Shown here one piece after another: positions 31,692 to 43,290 of a stretch of DNA of 64,000 nucleotides. A model generated the notes under the pieces. That model ran no database searches, was not told where the DNA came from, and was given only the letters and a program-made list of their open reading frames with translations. The stretch covers positions 11,079,665 to 11,143,664 of the forward strand of contig NC_089314.1 of the NCBI RefSeq assembly GCF_036669915.1, read 5' to 3'. How positions within the stretch are numbered: position 1 is the first letter of the stretch; each line of letters starts with the position of its first letter. Made by a program: the position numbers and the translations under genes. This DNA is from Pocillopora verrucosa (Eukaryota > Cnidaria > Anthozoa > Scleractinia > Pocilloporidae).

Positions 31692-32805
31692 CTTAATAGG
31701 ACAACCGTACAACTCAGCACGCATGCTGATATGGCTTTGCCAAGTTAAAGGATGGATTCGGACGAACCGGGCGTGGATTGATGGGAAGGTCTCGTGGACA
31801 ACAATGGTATTGCGATCGAAATTTCCTCGAAAAACCTAAAAGAAAATTAAGGATTTCAATTCAAAGTACCATGTTCGTGTAAGAGGCCACTGAAAAATAA
31901 TAATGTTTATACAGGACAAAAATATGTATCATAAAGGCAGGTGTCAAGAAGATAGTAACTATTATGAGTGGTAAAATTTCGGTTGAGAACATATCTTTCT
32001 GGAAAAGAACTATTTCATTTCTTCTCGGAATGTTTACCATTCGTCTTTACATGTAACTCTGATTGATTTGAGAACAGAAGGCTGAAAACAAATTGTGCGG
32101 GAGGTCGAGGGTTCGAGCCCCGGCCGGACCAACGCTCAAAAAGACTGAGGAGAATGTGCAACCTTTCTATAATGTCAAGAAATGGATAGAAATTCTAGTC
32201 TTCTCGGGTAAGGACGACTGGCCTTGTCATTGTTAACGCGGGATCCACTGTAATTGACTAAAGTTGTAGTGGTCTCCCTGCCTGAGATAATTAGGCGAAG
32301 CTAAATAAAAATAATTATAATACCGGAATACCAGAAGTATCTTTCTCACAAGAACACTGACACAAAAGAGTTACCTTAAGTCACCACTTACGTGAGTTAC
32401 AAGCCCTCAGAAGTCTGTAATAATAGAGCAGTTAACCTAAAAAGCTATATGTAACAATTCACTGTAAAAATGTGGTTACCCTCTTTTTCCCACGCACAGT
32501 GTACTGGACCCAGTACGAGCCGGCCAAGCTGTAAGATAGTGAGTAGCTTGTTACCCATTGAGATGCGTCCTGCCTTCCTTGGGTGGCTACTTTAGTAATG
32601 GTCGTGGGAGTGCCAAGATCAATCTGTAGCCATTGATTGACGTTATTCCTATTAGCACACCACGATCCCGCTTTACCTGAACCAGCCGCAAGATTCAAAC
32701 GGCCTAAACTAGCAGCGCATCTACCGCCGTTATAAGTCGAGGCAGACATAGCACTGGCTGAAACTCGGCCATCTTCGAGTCCGAGAGAAAGGGAACAATG
32801 TGATC
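31692..32805 (-). CDS. Discoidin domain D5 (two exons)
   Basis: Exons 32805-32480 (326 nt; [14 protein letters not shown]..., [15 protein letters not shown]) and 31835-31692 (144 nt; [10 protein letters not shown]..., [10 protein letters not shown], donor GTAAGA). The pair is 470 nt, so the exit phase is 0. If spliced to the next available domain exon (28456) the frame is lost and TGA is met at the tenth codon, so D5 is better explained as the last domain before an unseen terminal exon. Confidence 0.85.
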
Positions 32806-33221
32806 CTTAAAAAAAGAAAAATTGACTGTTTGCCATGTTACTTCGTTTCTTAACTTCAACTGCATGCTAAGGTGGTTAAAACTGCACTATGCGAAAATAC
32901 AATTTGTGGCCACGGAATGAACAACTCCACGTCGTGTAGAAACAAAACAATTCACTTTAACTCCTCAACGATTTGAGGTGGATTGAAACTTAGATTGCAA
33001 ACAATTGAAAAAGTTACACAATATATGATATAAAGAAACAACAAGCAACACGACAGAAGGAGAACTATAAAACACTTACATTGTTACGGCCACAGAAAAG
33101 ACCAAAATTGATACTGCAAAATGCTAACGCCAGAAAACGGGAAAAGGAAAAAGACAAGCGAAAACGGCGGTACGTTATTGAACTGCTCTTAGCGCTAAAA
33201 GAGAGAAGACAGGCATATTAC

Positions 33222-33287
<66 letters not shown>

Positions 33288-36200
33288 ACATATATATATA
33301 TATATGTATGTATACATATATATGCATGTATGTGTGTATGTATGTATGTATGTATGTATATATGGTACTTACACCTTCTTCCTAGCATCAGCACTGCACT
33401 GACGAGGCCCAGAAGGCCCAAACAGTACTGTCGGCAGTTATATATATATATATATATATCGATACATAATTATGCGAGGTAGCAATAGAGCGGCAATAAG
33501 GTAGCAATAAAAATGTCGAAAGGAAAAAGGTGCTTATGAAATAATAAGTGTAAACGTTGGCTAGTTACGGGGTGAAAAGACTTAAATAATAATCTTTGAA
33601 CACAAACATGAAAAAATGTCGCACTTAGAACTTTCAGCGGATATTACATTTTCGGCTTACCCGACGTTGGGTCTATTCAAGTCAAGCATTTATTCGGGGC
33701 GGCGTTTCTTTCAAAATCATGTCTCTTAACTATATGTCGGCAAAAAATATAGATGCTTTGTACATATTTTGTACATCAGAAACTAGTTTTCCTCTTCAAT
33801 GTGGTGTTGTATGATTTAAATTGTCAAGTGTATTTAGTTAATTTTTAATCCTAGAGTAAACTCCGCATTCTTATGACTCGGTGCGGCGTTTAATCGAAGA
33901 CGGCGTTAAATCCGATAAAGACGCTATTGCTTCAGATGGTGATGGAAAAAAACAAACTCAGCTTTAGGGTGTTCTTATATTGTAACACGAAATTCTTTTA
34001 ACTTTTACATAGAGAGAGCAAAGGCATAGTTGCTAGGAGGGAAAACTGTTAATCAGGTGCGAAGAGAAATTGAGATCATTTGCTGCTACTGACAAGTTGC
34101 CTGCTGATTGCAAATTATTTTTGAATGTGAGACACATTCAAAGATCAATGAATATAATTTAATATGCTATACGGAAGATTTAGCGACAAGTATTTGAAAA
34201 CATATCTTTGCATGATATCATAAATCTTTCGTAGGTCGATATCAATCTGATTTCTTCCATTTTACAGTAAAAAAATCTTAGCTTTAATGGTGTATTTTTC
34301 TAATTAAAATTACCTTCCTGGCAGCCATGAATCTCTGCTCTAGTACAGATGTGACCATACCATGTCCTGGGGTGGATTCGAAGATATTTGGCTTGAATTG
34401 GCAAATGGAGGGGAAGATAAACTGGAGTGTTACGGTCGATGTTACCACCAAACACCTGTCATGTATGATAATACGTAAACTAGTAAATATCAGTTCCCGT
34501 CTTTCTTAAAAACAAAAAACAAACAAACAAAACCGTTTTACTTATTTTTGGTTTTCTATAACTTTCTCTCGGCGCAAACACGGATTTGGTTTTTTAAGGC
34601 TACCATGTTCACGATGGGTTCCAGACCTCAATAATTATCATAGAATTACTATTACTGCAAATAAAGTTTGTCCGTGAAACCTATTTCTCTTACCCTGATA
34701 TGTCCATCCGAGAGTCTGTACCAGGCCCAGTGAGAGCCATCCACACTGTACGACAAACTGTAACTCGTTATCCAATTATTGCTGTCATACCTTCCCTGAG
34801 TGGCTACTTTAGTTACGGTTGTTTCCCGCCCAAAGTTGACCTGCAGCCATTCGTTACCATTGTTGGTACGTGTGCACCAGGCCCCCGCCTTGCCTGAGCT
34901 AGGTATCTTATTGAGTCTCGAGAACTGCGGGATGTATCTTGAGTCATAATACGTCGATGCTGATATTGCGCTGTCGGGAAGACGGCCACTCTCCATACCA
35001 AGAGGAAGAAAGCAACTGCGATCTGTTTAATCACATAAATCAGTATTTCAAAAAATTCGAACACATCAAATGCAGGATTTTATGATTTTATGAAATCCTC
35101 GAGCTAATCCACACGGCGAAAGCTAAAACAAATACATGCTTTTTTTCCACTCAAACGATTTACCTTGAAGGCAATACTCTTAGCGAAATTAGGCAAGTAT
35201 TTGAATAGCAATATAAATCTAGAAGAGGTATACGCCACACTTGATCTCTACCTCCAATCAATCAAAGCTATCGTTTACATTACAAGAATTTCTTAATCTA
35301 TTTCCTTCATTATAAACAGGGCTCAAACCTTGCAGGAGTTGTTTGGCATATTGACCTTATGTTTTCGGATCAAATTTCCACAGAAATGCAAAAAAAGTTC
35401 TATAAACTTCTGCATTATGCAGTAGATCCGTTTTCGAGTTTCCTTTGCAGGCTTCAAAAGAACAAAATAAGTTTATTCAAATTACTAAATGATCCATAGA
35501 CTGTTGTTAAGCCCTTTTGATTTCTCTTCTAACCCATCAAAGTCACAAAAAGAACAAGAGAAGAGGTGATCCTCGCCCGCAGAGGAGCTGGGAGGATCGT
35601 TCATTTCACTTTAATTTCATTCCTAGATCTATGTCTAATTTATTTCTTTATTACTGATTATAAAAGTCGCAAAATAGCTGGTAGGAGATGAACATGGGCT
35701 TCCCTGTCCGAATATCTATTACTTTGGATCTCACTCTTGTTACCACACGAGAAAAGGTTGCATCGTGGAATTTTTTTTGTTCATTTATTCATAATTTTTT
35801 GGGAGTCAATAACATCGAAGATCTTTTCTGCGTTAATTTTAACGCAAAAAAAAAAATTCTTTGCATGCCATAATAGCTTATAAAAACTACTCCAACACTC
35901 AGAAAGGGAACTTTTCTTTAGCACCTCATCATTTACAAGGCAGGAAATTGAATTGTCAACTTAAAATAAAATGATGCCTAAAATCACTTACTTACCTTCT
36001 TTGCAACCATAAATCTCCACTCGCATGGAGATGTGGCTTTGCCAACCTTTCGGGTGGAAACGAACGCTTCTGGCAAACACCCTGTTATGCGGGCTGAAGA
36101 AATGTTTGACAACTGTTGTCCTGTCGCTATTTGCCAGAAATGTCTACAAATAAAGGCGATAATTCGATAACGCAGTCATTCCGAGAAGACGGTAGTACAT

Positions 36201-39200
36201 TATTCACCGATCTAGGTCGGGCTACGATGGGAAAAGTGGTGCTTTAGTTCTGGAGTATCAGTTGCCCTGTGTCCTCAGGCCATCATTAATCGTAACTTCG
36301 GGTGCAGTTTTTCTTATATAGACCTCCTGCTTAATAATAAACAAACAACACGCACGGTCGTGCACACGTAGCATGAGACGTGCAGTTGCATTATTGCCGC
36401 GAAGTCCCTGTCGATTTTAAGTGCAAGGAACATTGGTTTACTTCCCGGGCAATTTATCTCGATGTTTATCATTGGGTTTCTCTTTCTTCCCGCAAAGAAT
36501 ACATACAATGTAGCGGCTATATTTTAAGAGATTAATACATGTTTTAATTGTATACATCGTCAAAGTTAGCTTGAAGAGTGGCCTTGATCAAACGAAGATT
36601 TCAGCCATAAAATGTATGCTAATGAAAGTTTGTTATTTTACTTCGATGAAATGTATAATGTTCTCCAACCAAATTGTTTTTATGTTGTTTTGTTTTGCTT
36701 TTATGATTTGTATGTTGTACTAGTAAGAAACACTCTCCCACCCCTTTGCGCTGCGACAATTCATACTTTGTTTTTCTGAGGTTTTTTCTGTTTTTCTTTT
36801 ATTTTTTTAGCTGAGGTGATCAAGGCCTATTCTTACCAGTGCCGCAGCACTGACGAAACGAGCCGCATGTAGGATACGTGCAAAGTTAGCATCGGAAAAC
36901 GCTGCCAGCATTTGCGAAAAAATGAAAAAGAAAAGCGCCCAAACTAAACTGATCTTGATTGTCCAATTTCATCCTAAGGCGTAGTGAACAATACCTTAAT
37001 AAAATCATTTGTTTTATAAAATAACGTCTTTTTCGAATATTAATTTTAAATATTTCCCTTGTGGCCTGCCTCCTTTCGCAATGCTGCAACGAGCTTCAAA
37101 TAAAGCCCTATTTAAAAGATGTTATGATGTTGAAGATCTACTTTTCAACGAAAATACATTGTACAAAAAAATTTCAATAATGATAACGATAATGATGATA
37201 ATCATAGTTTAGTAAGAATCAAGCGAAAAAGTGAGTGTCAACAAAATCAAGCAGTTACTCAACGATAAGGGTCCGGACGCACTGGACTGACAAAATTTGT
37301 TTGGCCTTACCAAAAATCTCGACAAAATTTGTCTCTGCCAAATTTCCAATTTGTTGAGCGTGACGCACCGAGACAGCACAATATTTGTTAACCGCACATG
37401 TCAATCACATGAGACAAGAGCCTCCATCGCAACGTTCGAAGAATTTTCGGGGAACTGGTGATAGATTTTTTCGCAAAATAAGCAAAAATTTTCCCAGAGG
37501 GTCCGGACCCTACAATCTAAATTTCGAAAACTGAGGGTCCAACGGAAACCAATGTTAACACAACTTGATGTGGAGGATTATTTGAATATTAGGGGGAAAT
37601 TAAAAAGGAGATACAAGACAAAAGTAGAAGAACTAATTATCTGAGTTTTCTGATTACCTTCACTTGGCAGTTTTCCTTGATGAAAACCCACATAAAGTCA
37701 TCTGCAGTGTAAGACAATGAAAAGCTTGTCACCCACTGATTGGCATCGTGTCGACCCTGAGTGGCCACGCCTCGTACGTTGAACAGACGTCCAAGATTTA
37801 CCTAAAAAAAAAAGCAGAAGCGTTTTCATAAAAAAGGCACTGTATAAATATAATTTTGCTCAATATTAACCATCTTAATTATTTGTATTCATCACCAGTG
37901 ATGTGTGTATGTTGGGTAGGTGTGTCTTGTTATTGTTGTTGTTTTTTTTCTTTAAATGATATTTATTCAGAATGTGCCAGTAAGCTTCGTTAGTTGCACT
38001 TCTCTATACTACTTTATTTTGTATTACATCTTTTTCTTTTGTCTTGTGCGTCTTTAATGGCCTTCTATAATACATGTAATTCTTAGAAACCCATGATAAT
38101 GCGGATGGAGAGAAATGATGCAAGCGAAAAAAAAAAAGAAACAGTGACACCTCAGTGTGAAAATTAGGTGAAAGAAACTTCTATGTTGCTTTTCCTATTT
38201 ATTTTATTAACATGGTGATGTTCTTTTACATGAAATTTTATTTCATTTCCATCAGACAGCTGATCAGCTGCCAAAGTCAAAGGCTTTTCCGCTTAGTCAC
38301 GGGTTGAACTCCTTGGTTTTAAAGCTCAATTTCATTGTCTGGATGATTTCAGCATCTTAGCATTTAACTTTCACAGTTCATGTTATTTATTCCATATCAA
38401 TCAATTCATGAAAATTTTTGTGGAGTATTATGACTTTTCACATACCTGTAACCACTGATTAGCATTATTCTGTCCAGCTGCCCAACAATATTTCCCTCCA
38501 CTTGGTGGTAAGTTAAGTCTACCTCTGTTTGGAAGGTAGTTACCATTGGCTGAAGATGAAGCTGTAAATGCTTCATCAGGAATTCTTCCGTCTTCCACTC
38601 CCACAGGCATAAAACAGTTCTTGACTGTAAAAAGCGAATAACACTGTAAGAAACAAGTGCTCTAAACCATTTGAAGAAAGTTAACAAAAACTAAAGAAAT
38701 AGTTATGTAATAAACTGATTTGCCGCGGGAACGGAGAGAAGTAATTTCCAGAAGTCGCAATAGATCCTATGGTCGCTCAATCCACTAAAGCCTTGGTATG
38801 TGCACTTTGCACGCGTAGCTGACCAAAGCTGACCAAGCTGATCTAAGCTGATTAATATGCCCACAAAGATGCAAAGGAACACAACTGACATGAGCACTTG
38901 GAATTCAAGGATATAAATTACTCTCGGAACAAGATGATTATTAGGCGACGAAGTTTTGCGTTAAGCCAAATTCATTAAAGTTTCATTACTTTGCTTCCAT
39001 TTAAGTCGATCACTAAGCCACACACAACATTCCTTAAAACTCAGGTGTCGAGAAGCCCTTATTTGAAAAGTGTCAGCAGTCGACAAAGTAGATGACTCTT
39101 TAGACCAAGACGAGTCGAATTGTAGCCGGAATATGACCAGTTTAATCAAGTGTGTTGTTTTGGCATATCCACTGAACTCACCTTTACGACACCCATACAA

Positions 39201-41754
39201 CTCAACTCTTAGGCAAGGTATGTTATGATTGTGTTTCCTTGGATGAAACCGGATGCAGCGAGCCTCGATGTGAGGTTTTAAGGAGTGTATGATGACGGTG
39301 TTTCTGTCCGTATTTCCAGCGAACACCTGAGATAACAAGAAAATAACGTTTATGGTAAGTAGACTATTCACTTCTTAACCATTTTCGACTGTATTAAACA
39401 ACTCAATATCCCTGTAATGTCTTTTTCGGCTACATTGGTCACAATGACGTTCCACAAATTATTGCTCTTTCCCCGTCACTGTTTTTGTGGGTAAATACCT
39501 TAAACTTCAAGTAACAAAAATAAATTTGATATTTATTCGCAAAGCCCACGTATTTCAAATAATAGTAATAATTAGAGGCGTTCCATCTCTTGCTAAGTCA
39601 GTCGAGCTTACTTTCTCCACAGCACGTTGTTTGTAACTCGTCCAATGTAGTCCGTCCACACTGTATGAAAGAGTATATGTTCTAACCCTGTCTTCACTGT
39701 TATATCGGCCTTGTGTTGCCACTTTGGTCACTGCAGTGATTTCTCCAAGGTCTATCTGAAGCCATTGGTTGCGGCTCTTTTGCTTGGAGCACCAGGCTCC
39801 CACGTGCTTGCCATCCGATAAGAGGTTTAGCCTCGCAAGTGAGTGCCGATGATTATTGTCATAGCTACTTGACGCAGTAAATGCACCGTCAGGAATCCGT
39901 TTATCTTCTACACCCAGTGGTACGGAGCAGCTATGAACTAAGAATATTAATTAATATGGCGTTTGTTGCATGCCCGTGATAAAAAGACAATACAACATCA
40001 GTAATGAATAAGTAATAACTATTTTTAAGATCGGCTGAGCCACTTGTTGTTAAGTTCAAATACTGCTACTACTTCAAATAAACTTGTATCATTTTCATTA
40101 GTATTATAAATGTTGAACAATTGGGTAAAATACATAGTGTAAAATTTAAAAAAAAATTAAAAGATTTTGATCAAATGCAAGTTTACAAAAACCAACTCAC
40201 TGAAACGCTCTAGATAAAACATTAGATAAAAAGGGAGGCGAAACTAAATCAAACTGACCCCTGCAGCGCTTAAAACTAACCTAACATCATCCAAGACTTC
40301 AATGAACGTTTTATCGTTTGTCTCACGATGCAACGTTTGGACCGCTATATTGTTAGGCTTGGTCGGGCGACGAGGTCGAAAGTTTGCGAGTAAAGTCCTA
40401 CGTGGATCCTTATTACATTCTAATATTATTACTTGAGATAACGGAATCGAAATTCCCGAAGCGTGGATGCTATCATAAAGTTCTTTTTCTTAGGATCGGA
40501 TATGACTAAGAAATGAGGAGACTGTTTGCGCAGAAACAAGATCAGTTCTCAAAAAAAAGATTGAAAGAGAATCATGAGACTTGTTGCTGGTTTTGATAAT
40601 ATCCACGTAACTTGCTTTTGTAACAGCAAGTAATGAGTATTTTTTTGAGGCCAACTAAAACGTCTGAAACGAGAATCCACAAGTTTTAAAAATGTTTTAA
40701 CACCCACCCTTCCTACAGCCATAAACTTCTGATCGCATAGATGTGTGTCCATTGTAAGTCTTTGGGTGAAATCGAAGGAGGCGAGCGTCAAATGGTGAGA
40801 GAAGAAGATGCTCCATAACTGTGTTTCTATCCTTGTTACCTGGAAATACCTAGGAAATCCAAAAGATTCTCAAAATTTCATTCAGCCCTTTCGCGGAAAT
40901 AAAATATGTGAAAAAATCGTTTCTGTTACTTTGGCTGTGGGTGTACACTATACATCATGTCGGTGAAATGTAAACAATTTCAGACGGTCATACTCTAATT
41001 ATTTTGATTGCATTGACCCAAACTTTAATCACGTTTCATATTAATACAGGAGTTATTTCATCGGATGAAAGATTTTACATTTTGATGAAATTTTTAGCTT
41101 GGAGCAGGTGCAACTCGAATCACAAAGCGTCTGTATGATGTACAGCTCGCTAAAGAATAAATCTGAGCAATGGATCGAAGTAAAGGCTGGTTAAACTCGT
41201 AACTACGTTCATCTAAAAGTATTTAGAACCCTTTCTTTTAAAAAAATTTGAAGCAAAACGCTAGCAGGTCCTTGGGTTGCTCAATCATGAGAAAAACCAA
41301 GCAAAAATATTGTCATGGCAATTGTACACTACTTCCATATCTAAGGATCTACGGTCGCTTATTTCAAAATTTAAGGTTGTTTTTCTTAAAAATCAACGTA
41401 AACTATTTTTAACGAAATTTTCGCTTACCCATGTGACACTGTTTTCTTTATACTCGGCCCAGTGCATCCCATCCACACTGTAGGACAGAATGTACTTCGT
41501 TACCCATTGGTTAGCGTCTTGACGCCCCTGTGTTGCCACCTTGGTCACTCGTACCAGCTCCCCGAAGTCTATCTGAAGCCACTGTTTGCCATCATTAGCG
41601 CCCGCTGACCAGGCTCCCTTTCCTTTGCTATTTGGCTGCATGTTCAATCTGGAACGTGCTGGACCATGTTTCTTGTTTGCACTTGAAGAAGCAGAAAATG
41701 CGGCGTCTGGTACATGACCATTTTCCAAACCAAGAGGAAGAGAACAGGGGTAAA
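31692..41754 (-). CDS. Five-domain F5/8 type C (discoidin) secreted-type protein
   Basis: Eleven minus-strand exons encode five consecutive discoidin domains D1-D5 (each about 157 residues). D1-D4 each enter and leave in phase 1, so they splice in frame; D5 enters in phase 1 and leaves in phase 0. Each domain opens with a Cys before PLG or PVG and closes with YGC, the usual disulphide pair, and holds WLQ(V/I)(D/N) and ATQGR. F5/8C domains typically bind lipids, glycans or collagen outside the cell; the ligand here is unknown. The signal-peptide exon should lie above 41754 and a final exon after 31692; neither was recognised. No other domain type is visible in the array. The repeated phase 1-1 exon pairs explain how the array grew by domain duplication. 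Confidence 0.8.
32094..32325 (+). mobile_element. tRNA-derived SINE fragment
   Basis: The RNA polymerase III B-box GGTTCGAGCC lies at 32110-32119 in a tRNA-like context (GAGGGTTCGAGCCCCGGCC), followed by about 200 bases of unrelated body and an AT-rich tail ending AATAATTATAATA. The aligned site in copy 1 (17510-17575) lacks it. The A-box half is missing, so it is 5' truncated rather than a tRNA gene. Confidence 0.65.
32880..33645. mobile_element. Copy-2-specific 770-bp insertion with microsatellites
   Basis: The aligned site in copy 1 (18146) has nothing between the flanking blocks. The insert contains an Arg/Lys-rich open stretch at 33118-33225 ending TGA ([14 protein letters not shown]...), which resembles the basic leader of a Harbinger-type protein, followed by simple repeats. 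Identity uncertain; a deletion from copy 1 is equally possible. Confidence 0.45.
33227..33362. repeat. (TA)n and (TATG)n microsatellite
   Basis: A pure TA run to about 33275, then mixed TATG/TATA tetranucleotides; a second TA run lies at 33439-33460. The ORFs across it in both strands are low-complexity artefacts. Confidence 0.9.
34314..35022 (-). CDS. Discoidin domain D4 (two exons)
   Basis: Exons 35022-34694 (329 nt; [14 protein letters not shown]..., [24 protein letters not shown]) and 34455-34314 (142 nt; [13 protein letters not shown]..., AEIHGCQE). Total 471 nt, phase 1 to phase 1. The usual closing YGC is HGC here, the Cys being kept. Confidence 0.85.
35996..38624 (-). CDS. Discoidin domain D3 (three exons)
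   Basis: Exons 38624-38446 (179 nt; [11 protein letters not shown]..., ending NANQWLQ), 37801-37658 (144 nt; [17 protein letters not shown]...) and 36143-35996 (148 nt; [12 protein letters not shown]..., VEIYGCKE). It differs from the other domains in having an additional intron directly after WLQ, whereas D1, D2, D4 and D5 carry that region in one exon. Total 471 nt, phase 1 to 1. Confidence 0.85.
36583..37105. mobile_element. Copy-2-specific 520-bp insertion
   Basis: Sequence between the aligned blocks ending near 36582 and restarting near 37106 has no counterpart in copy 1 (21180). CCTTGATCA at its left end and TGATCAAGG at 36817-36825 form short inverted repeats, suggesting a small DNA element plus extra sequence. 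No coding content recognised. Confidence 0.4.
37267..37512. mobile_element. MITE with AGGGTCCGGAC terminal inverted repeats
   Basis: AGGGTCCGGAC begins the element and GTCCGGACCCT ends it; the roughly 245 bases between are absent from copy 1 (21345). No ORF. The flanks suggest a TA-type target site but the duplication is not clean. Confidence 0.65.
39182..39937 (-). CDS. Discoidin domain D2 (two exons)
   Basis: Exons 39937-39612 (326 nt; [20 protein letters not shown]..., [20 protein letters not shown]) and 39326-39182 (145 nt; [15 protein letters not shown]..., VELYGCRK). It lies just outside the duplicated segment and has no second copy in the window. Phase 1 to 1. Confidence 0.85.
40708..41754 (-). 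CDS. Discoidin domain D1 (two exons)
   Basis: Exons 41754-41429 (326 nt; [16 protein letters not shown]..., [20 protein letters not shown]) after a strong polypyrimidine tract and CAG, and 40849-40708 (142 nt; [14 protein letters not shown]..., SEVYGCRK). It is the most upstream domain seen. Phase 1 entry means a further upstream exon, expected to hold the signal peptide. Confidence 0.85.
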
Positions 41755-42210
41755 CTGAAAAGAAAAACAAAAAAGAAAGAATCAGGGAAAGATAATAAAC
41801 AATATAAGTGAAAAAGATTGCTTTGCTTTAAACAGAAAAATGATATACCACAGTACATGTGCACCTGAACGTTTTTACGCAGCATTAAAAGTAAGTTGCT
41901 TCAAAATTTTGTGGGTAAGCAATGCTCTTATGCTCTGTATCTCAAATTAACATTACATTCTGGCAAGACGCCTAGGTAAGAAGCCATGAGAAACTAGTCT
42001 GCAGATTCTAAGGCCACGATAAGGGTGACGTTAGACAATTGCGTGTATGATGACCTAAATTCGTTTTACCCTTGCTTGCTTCTTACCCATCAAAGGGTTT
42101 GAATAAACACTTCTCTTCTGTAGAGATAGTTTTCCTTGTTCTTGTTTTTCATCGGTAGAATATACCTGCGAGGTGAAAGACGTAGATTTTAGTAATTAAA
42201 TTAAGACAAG

Positions 42211-42590
42211 TCTGAGGGTTTGATTTATATTAGCCAGCTAATTGGCTGTTAAATGTCGACAAATACGAACCTGTGTACCGCTCTGCTGTCCAGTCATCTT
42301 GGGGAAGCCATAAGTTGCAGTAAGAATACAATACCTTCAGATCACCAGTTTTAAAATTGGGTTTTGATGATTAAAAACAATTATACAAAGTCAAACAAAG
42401 TCTGAGGGTTTGATTTATATTAGCCAGCTAATTAGCTGTTAAATGTCGACAAATACGAAACTGTGTAACGCTCTGCTGTTCAGTCTTCTTGGGGAAGCCA
42501 TAAGTTGCAGTAAAAATACAATACCTTCAGATCACCAGTTTTAAAATTGGGTTTTGATTATTAAAAACAATTATCTTCATTTTTTTTTCT
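42211..42590. repeat. Tandem duplication, 190-bp unit x 2
   Basis: TCTGAGGGTTTGATTTATAT starts at 42211 and again at 42401, and the two units are nearly identical throughout (for example ACCTTCAGATCACCAGTTTT in both). Recent local duplication, noncoding. Confidence 0.9.
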
Positions 42591-43207
42591 TCTTGTTTTT
42601 TTTCTTCGATGGTTTAAAAATCATCTGAATCTAGTTGCTAAAGATCTGGTTGCTTCATTTTATTCGATGATTTAAAACCTTGTGAATTTCTATTTTTGGA
42701 TAAAGAGGAAAATGTTAAAAATATTTTTTGTGAAGATATATAGATAATATAACACACTGATATAGACTGAGAATATTAAAAATTTCGATATATATGTAAA
42801 TACCAAAAACAATGATGCTTACAATAATAGTTATGGCAACATAACAGAGAAAAGTGAATAAAAAAAATCAAGGAGTGAAGTTAAATAGGGATTCAAAAGG
42901 TAATTATGATCTTGAAAAAAAAACCAGATATTTCATAATGAGAACAGCTATGAAATAGATTACCATGGTTTGATGATGGACGTTTTATATTAGATGGAAT
43001 AAAAAGTTATACCTATGGACATTGTGAAATCCAATGACTTTTCAATCATATTTTATAGTTATAGAGCACAATCTTTTGAAAGAATTGTTGCTGATTCGTA
43101 ATTTATATAAAATCGTTCGAGAATAATTCTTTTATGATCACATAAATGAACAAAAAACTAAAGGAAAAACATTTAATGAAAATGAAATGATCTATGAAAC
43201 TTACTTT

Positions 43208-43290
43208 TCAAAATTCAATAAGTAAGTTAATTTCTCAAAATTCAATAAATGAGCTCATTTTTCAAAATCCAATTTGTGAGTTAATTTTAA
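43208..43290. repeat. Short tandem repeat, about 28-bp unit x 3
   Basis: Three diverged units beginning CAAAATTCAAT or CAAAATCCAAT follow each other. Noncoding. Confidence 0.65.

Larger units (their letters stand above)
28619..38786. repeat. Segmental tandem duplication, copy 2
   Basis: Right unit (10,168 bp), starting at CAAGTCTAGAGCC directly after TCAATCCACT and ending at TCAATCCACT at 38786, where the unique flank AAAGCCTTGG begins. It contains peptide gene 4 and discoidin domains D5, D4 and D3. Insertions found only here: 30573-30693, a SINE at 32094, about 770 bp at 32880-33645, about 520 bp at 36583-37105, and a MITE at 37267-37512. Confidence 0.9.

Noticed and set aside
32095..32135. 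Possible tRNA gene
   Set aside because: Only the B-box half is present, no cloverleaf can be completed upstream, and the segment is a copy-specific insertion with a SINE body.
33218..33482. Tyr/Ile-rich ORFs on both strands
   Set aside because: Translations of TA and TATG microsatellites.
38406..38687. 93-residue minus ORF over discoidin D3 exon
   Set aside because: It is the phase-0 reading of the D3 exon, which is translated in phase 1; useful only to show what out-of-phase splicing would give.
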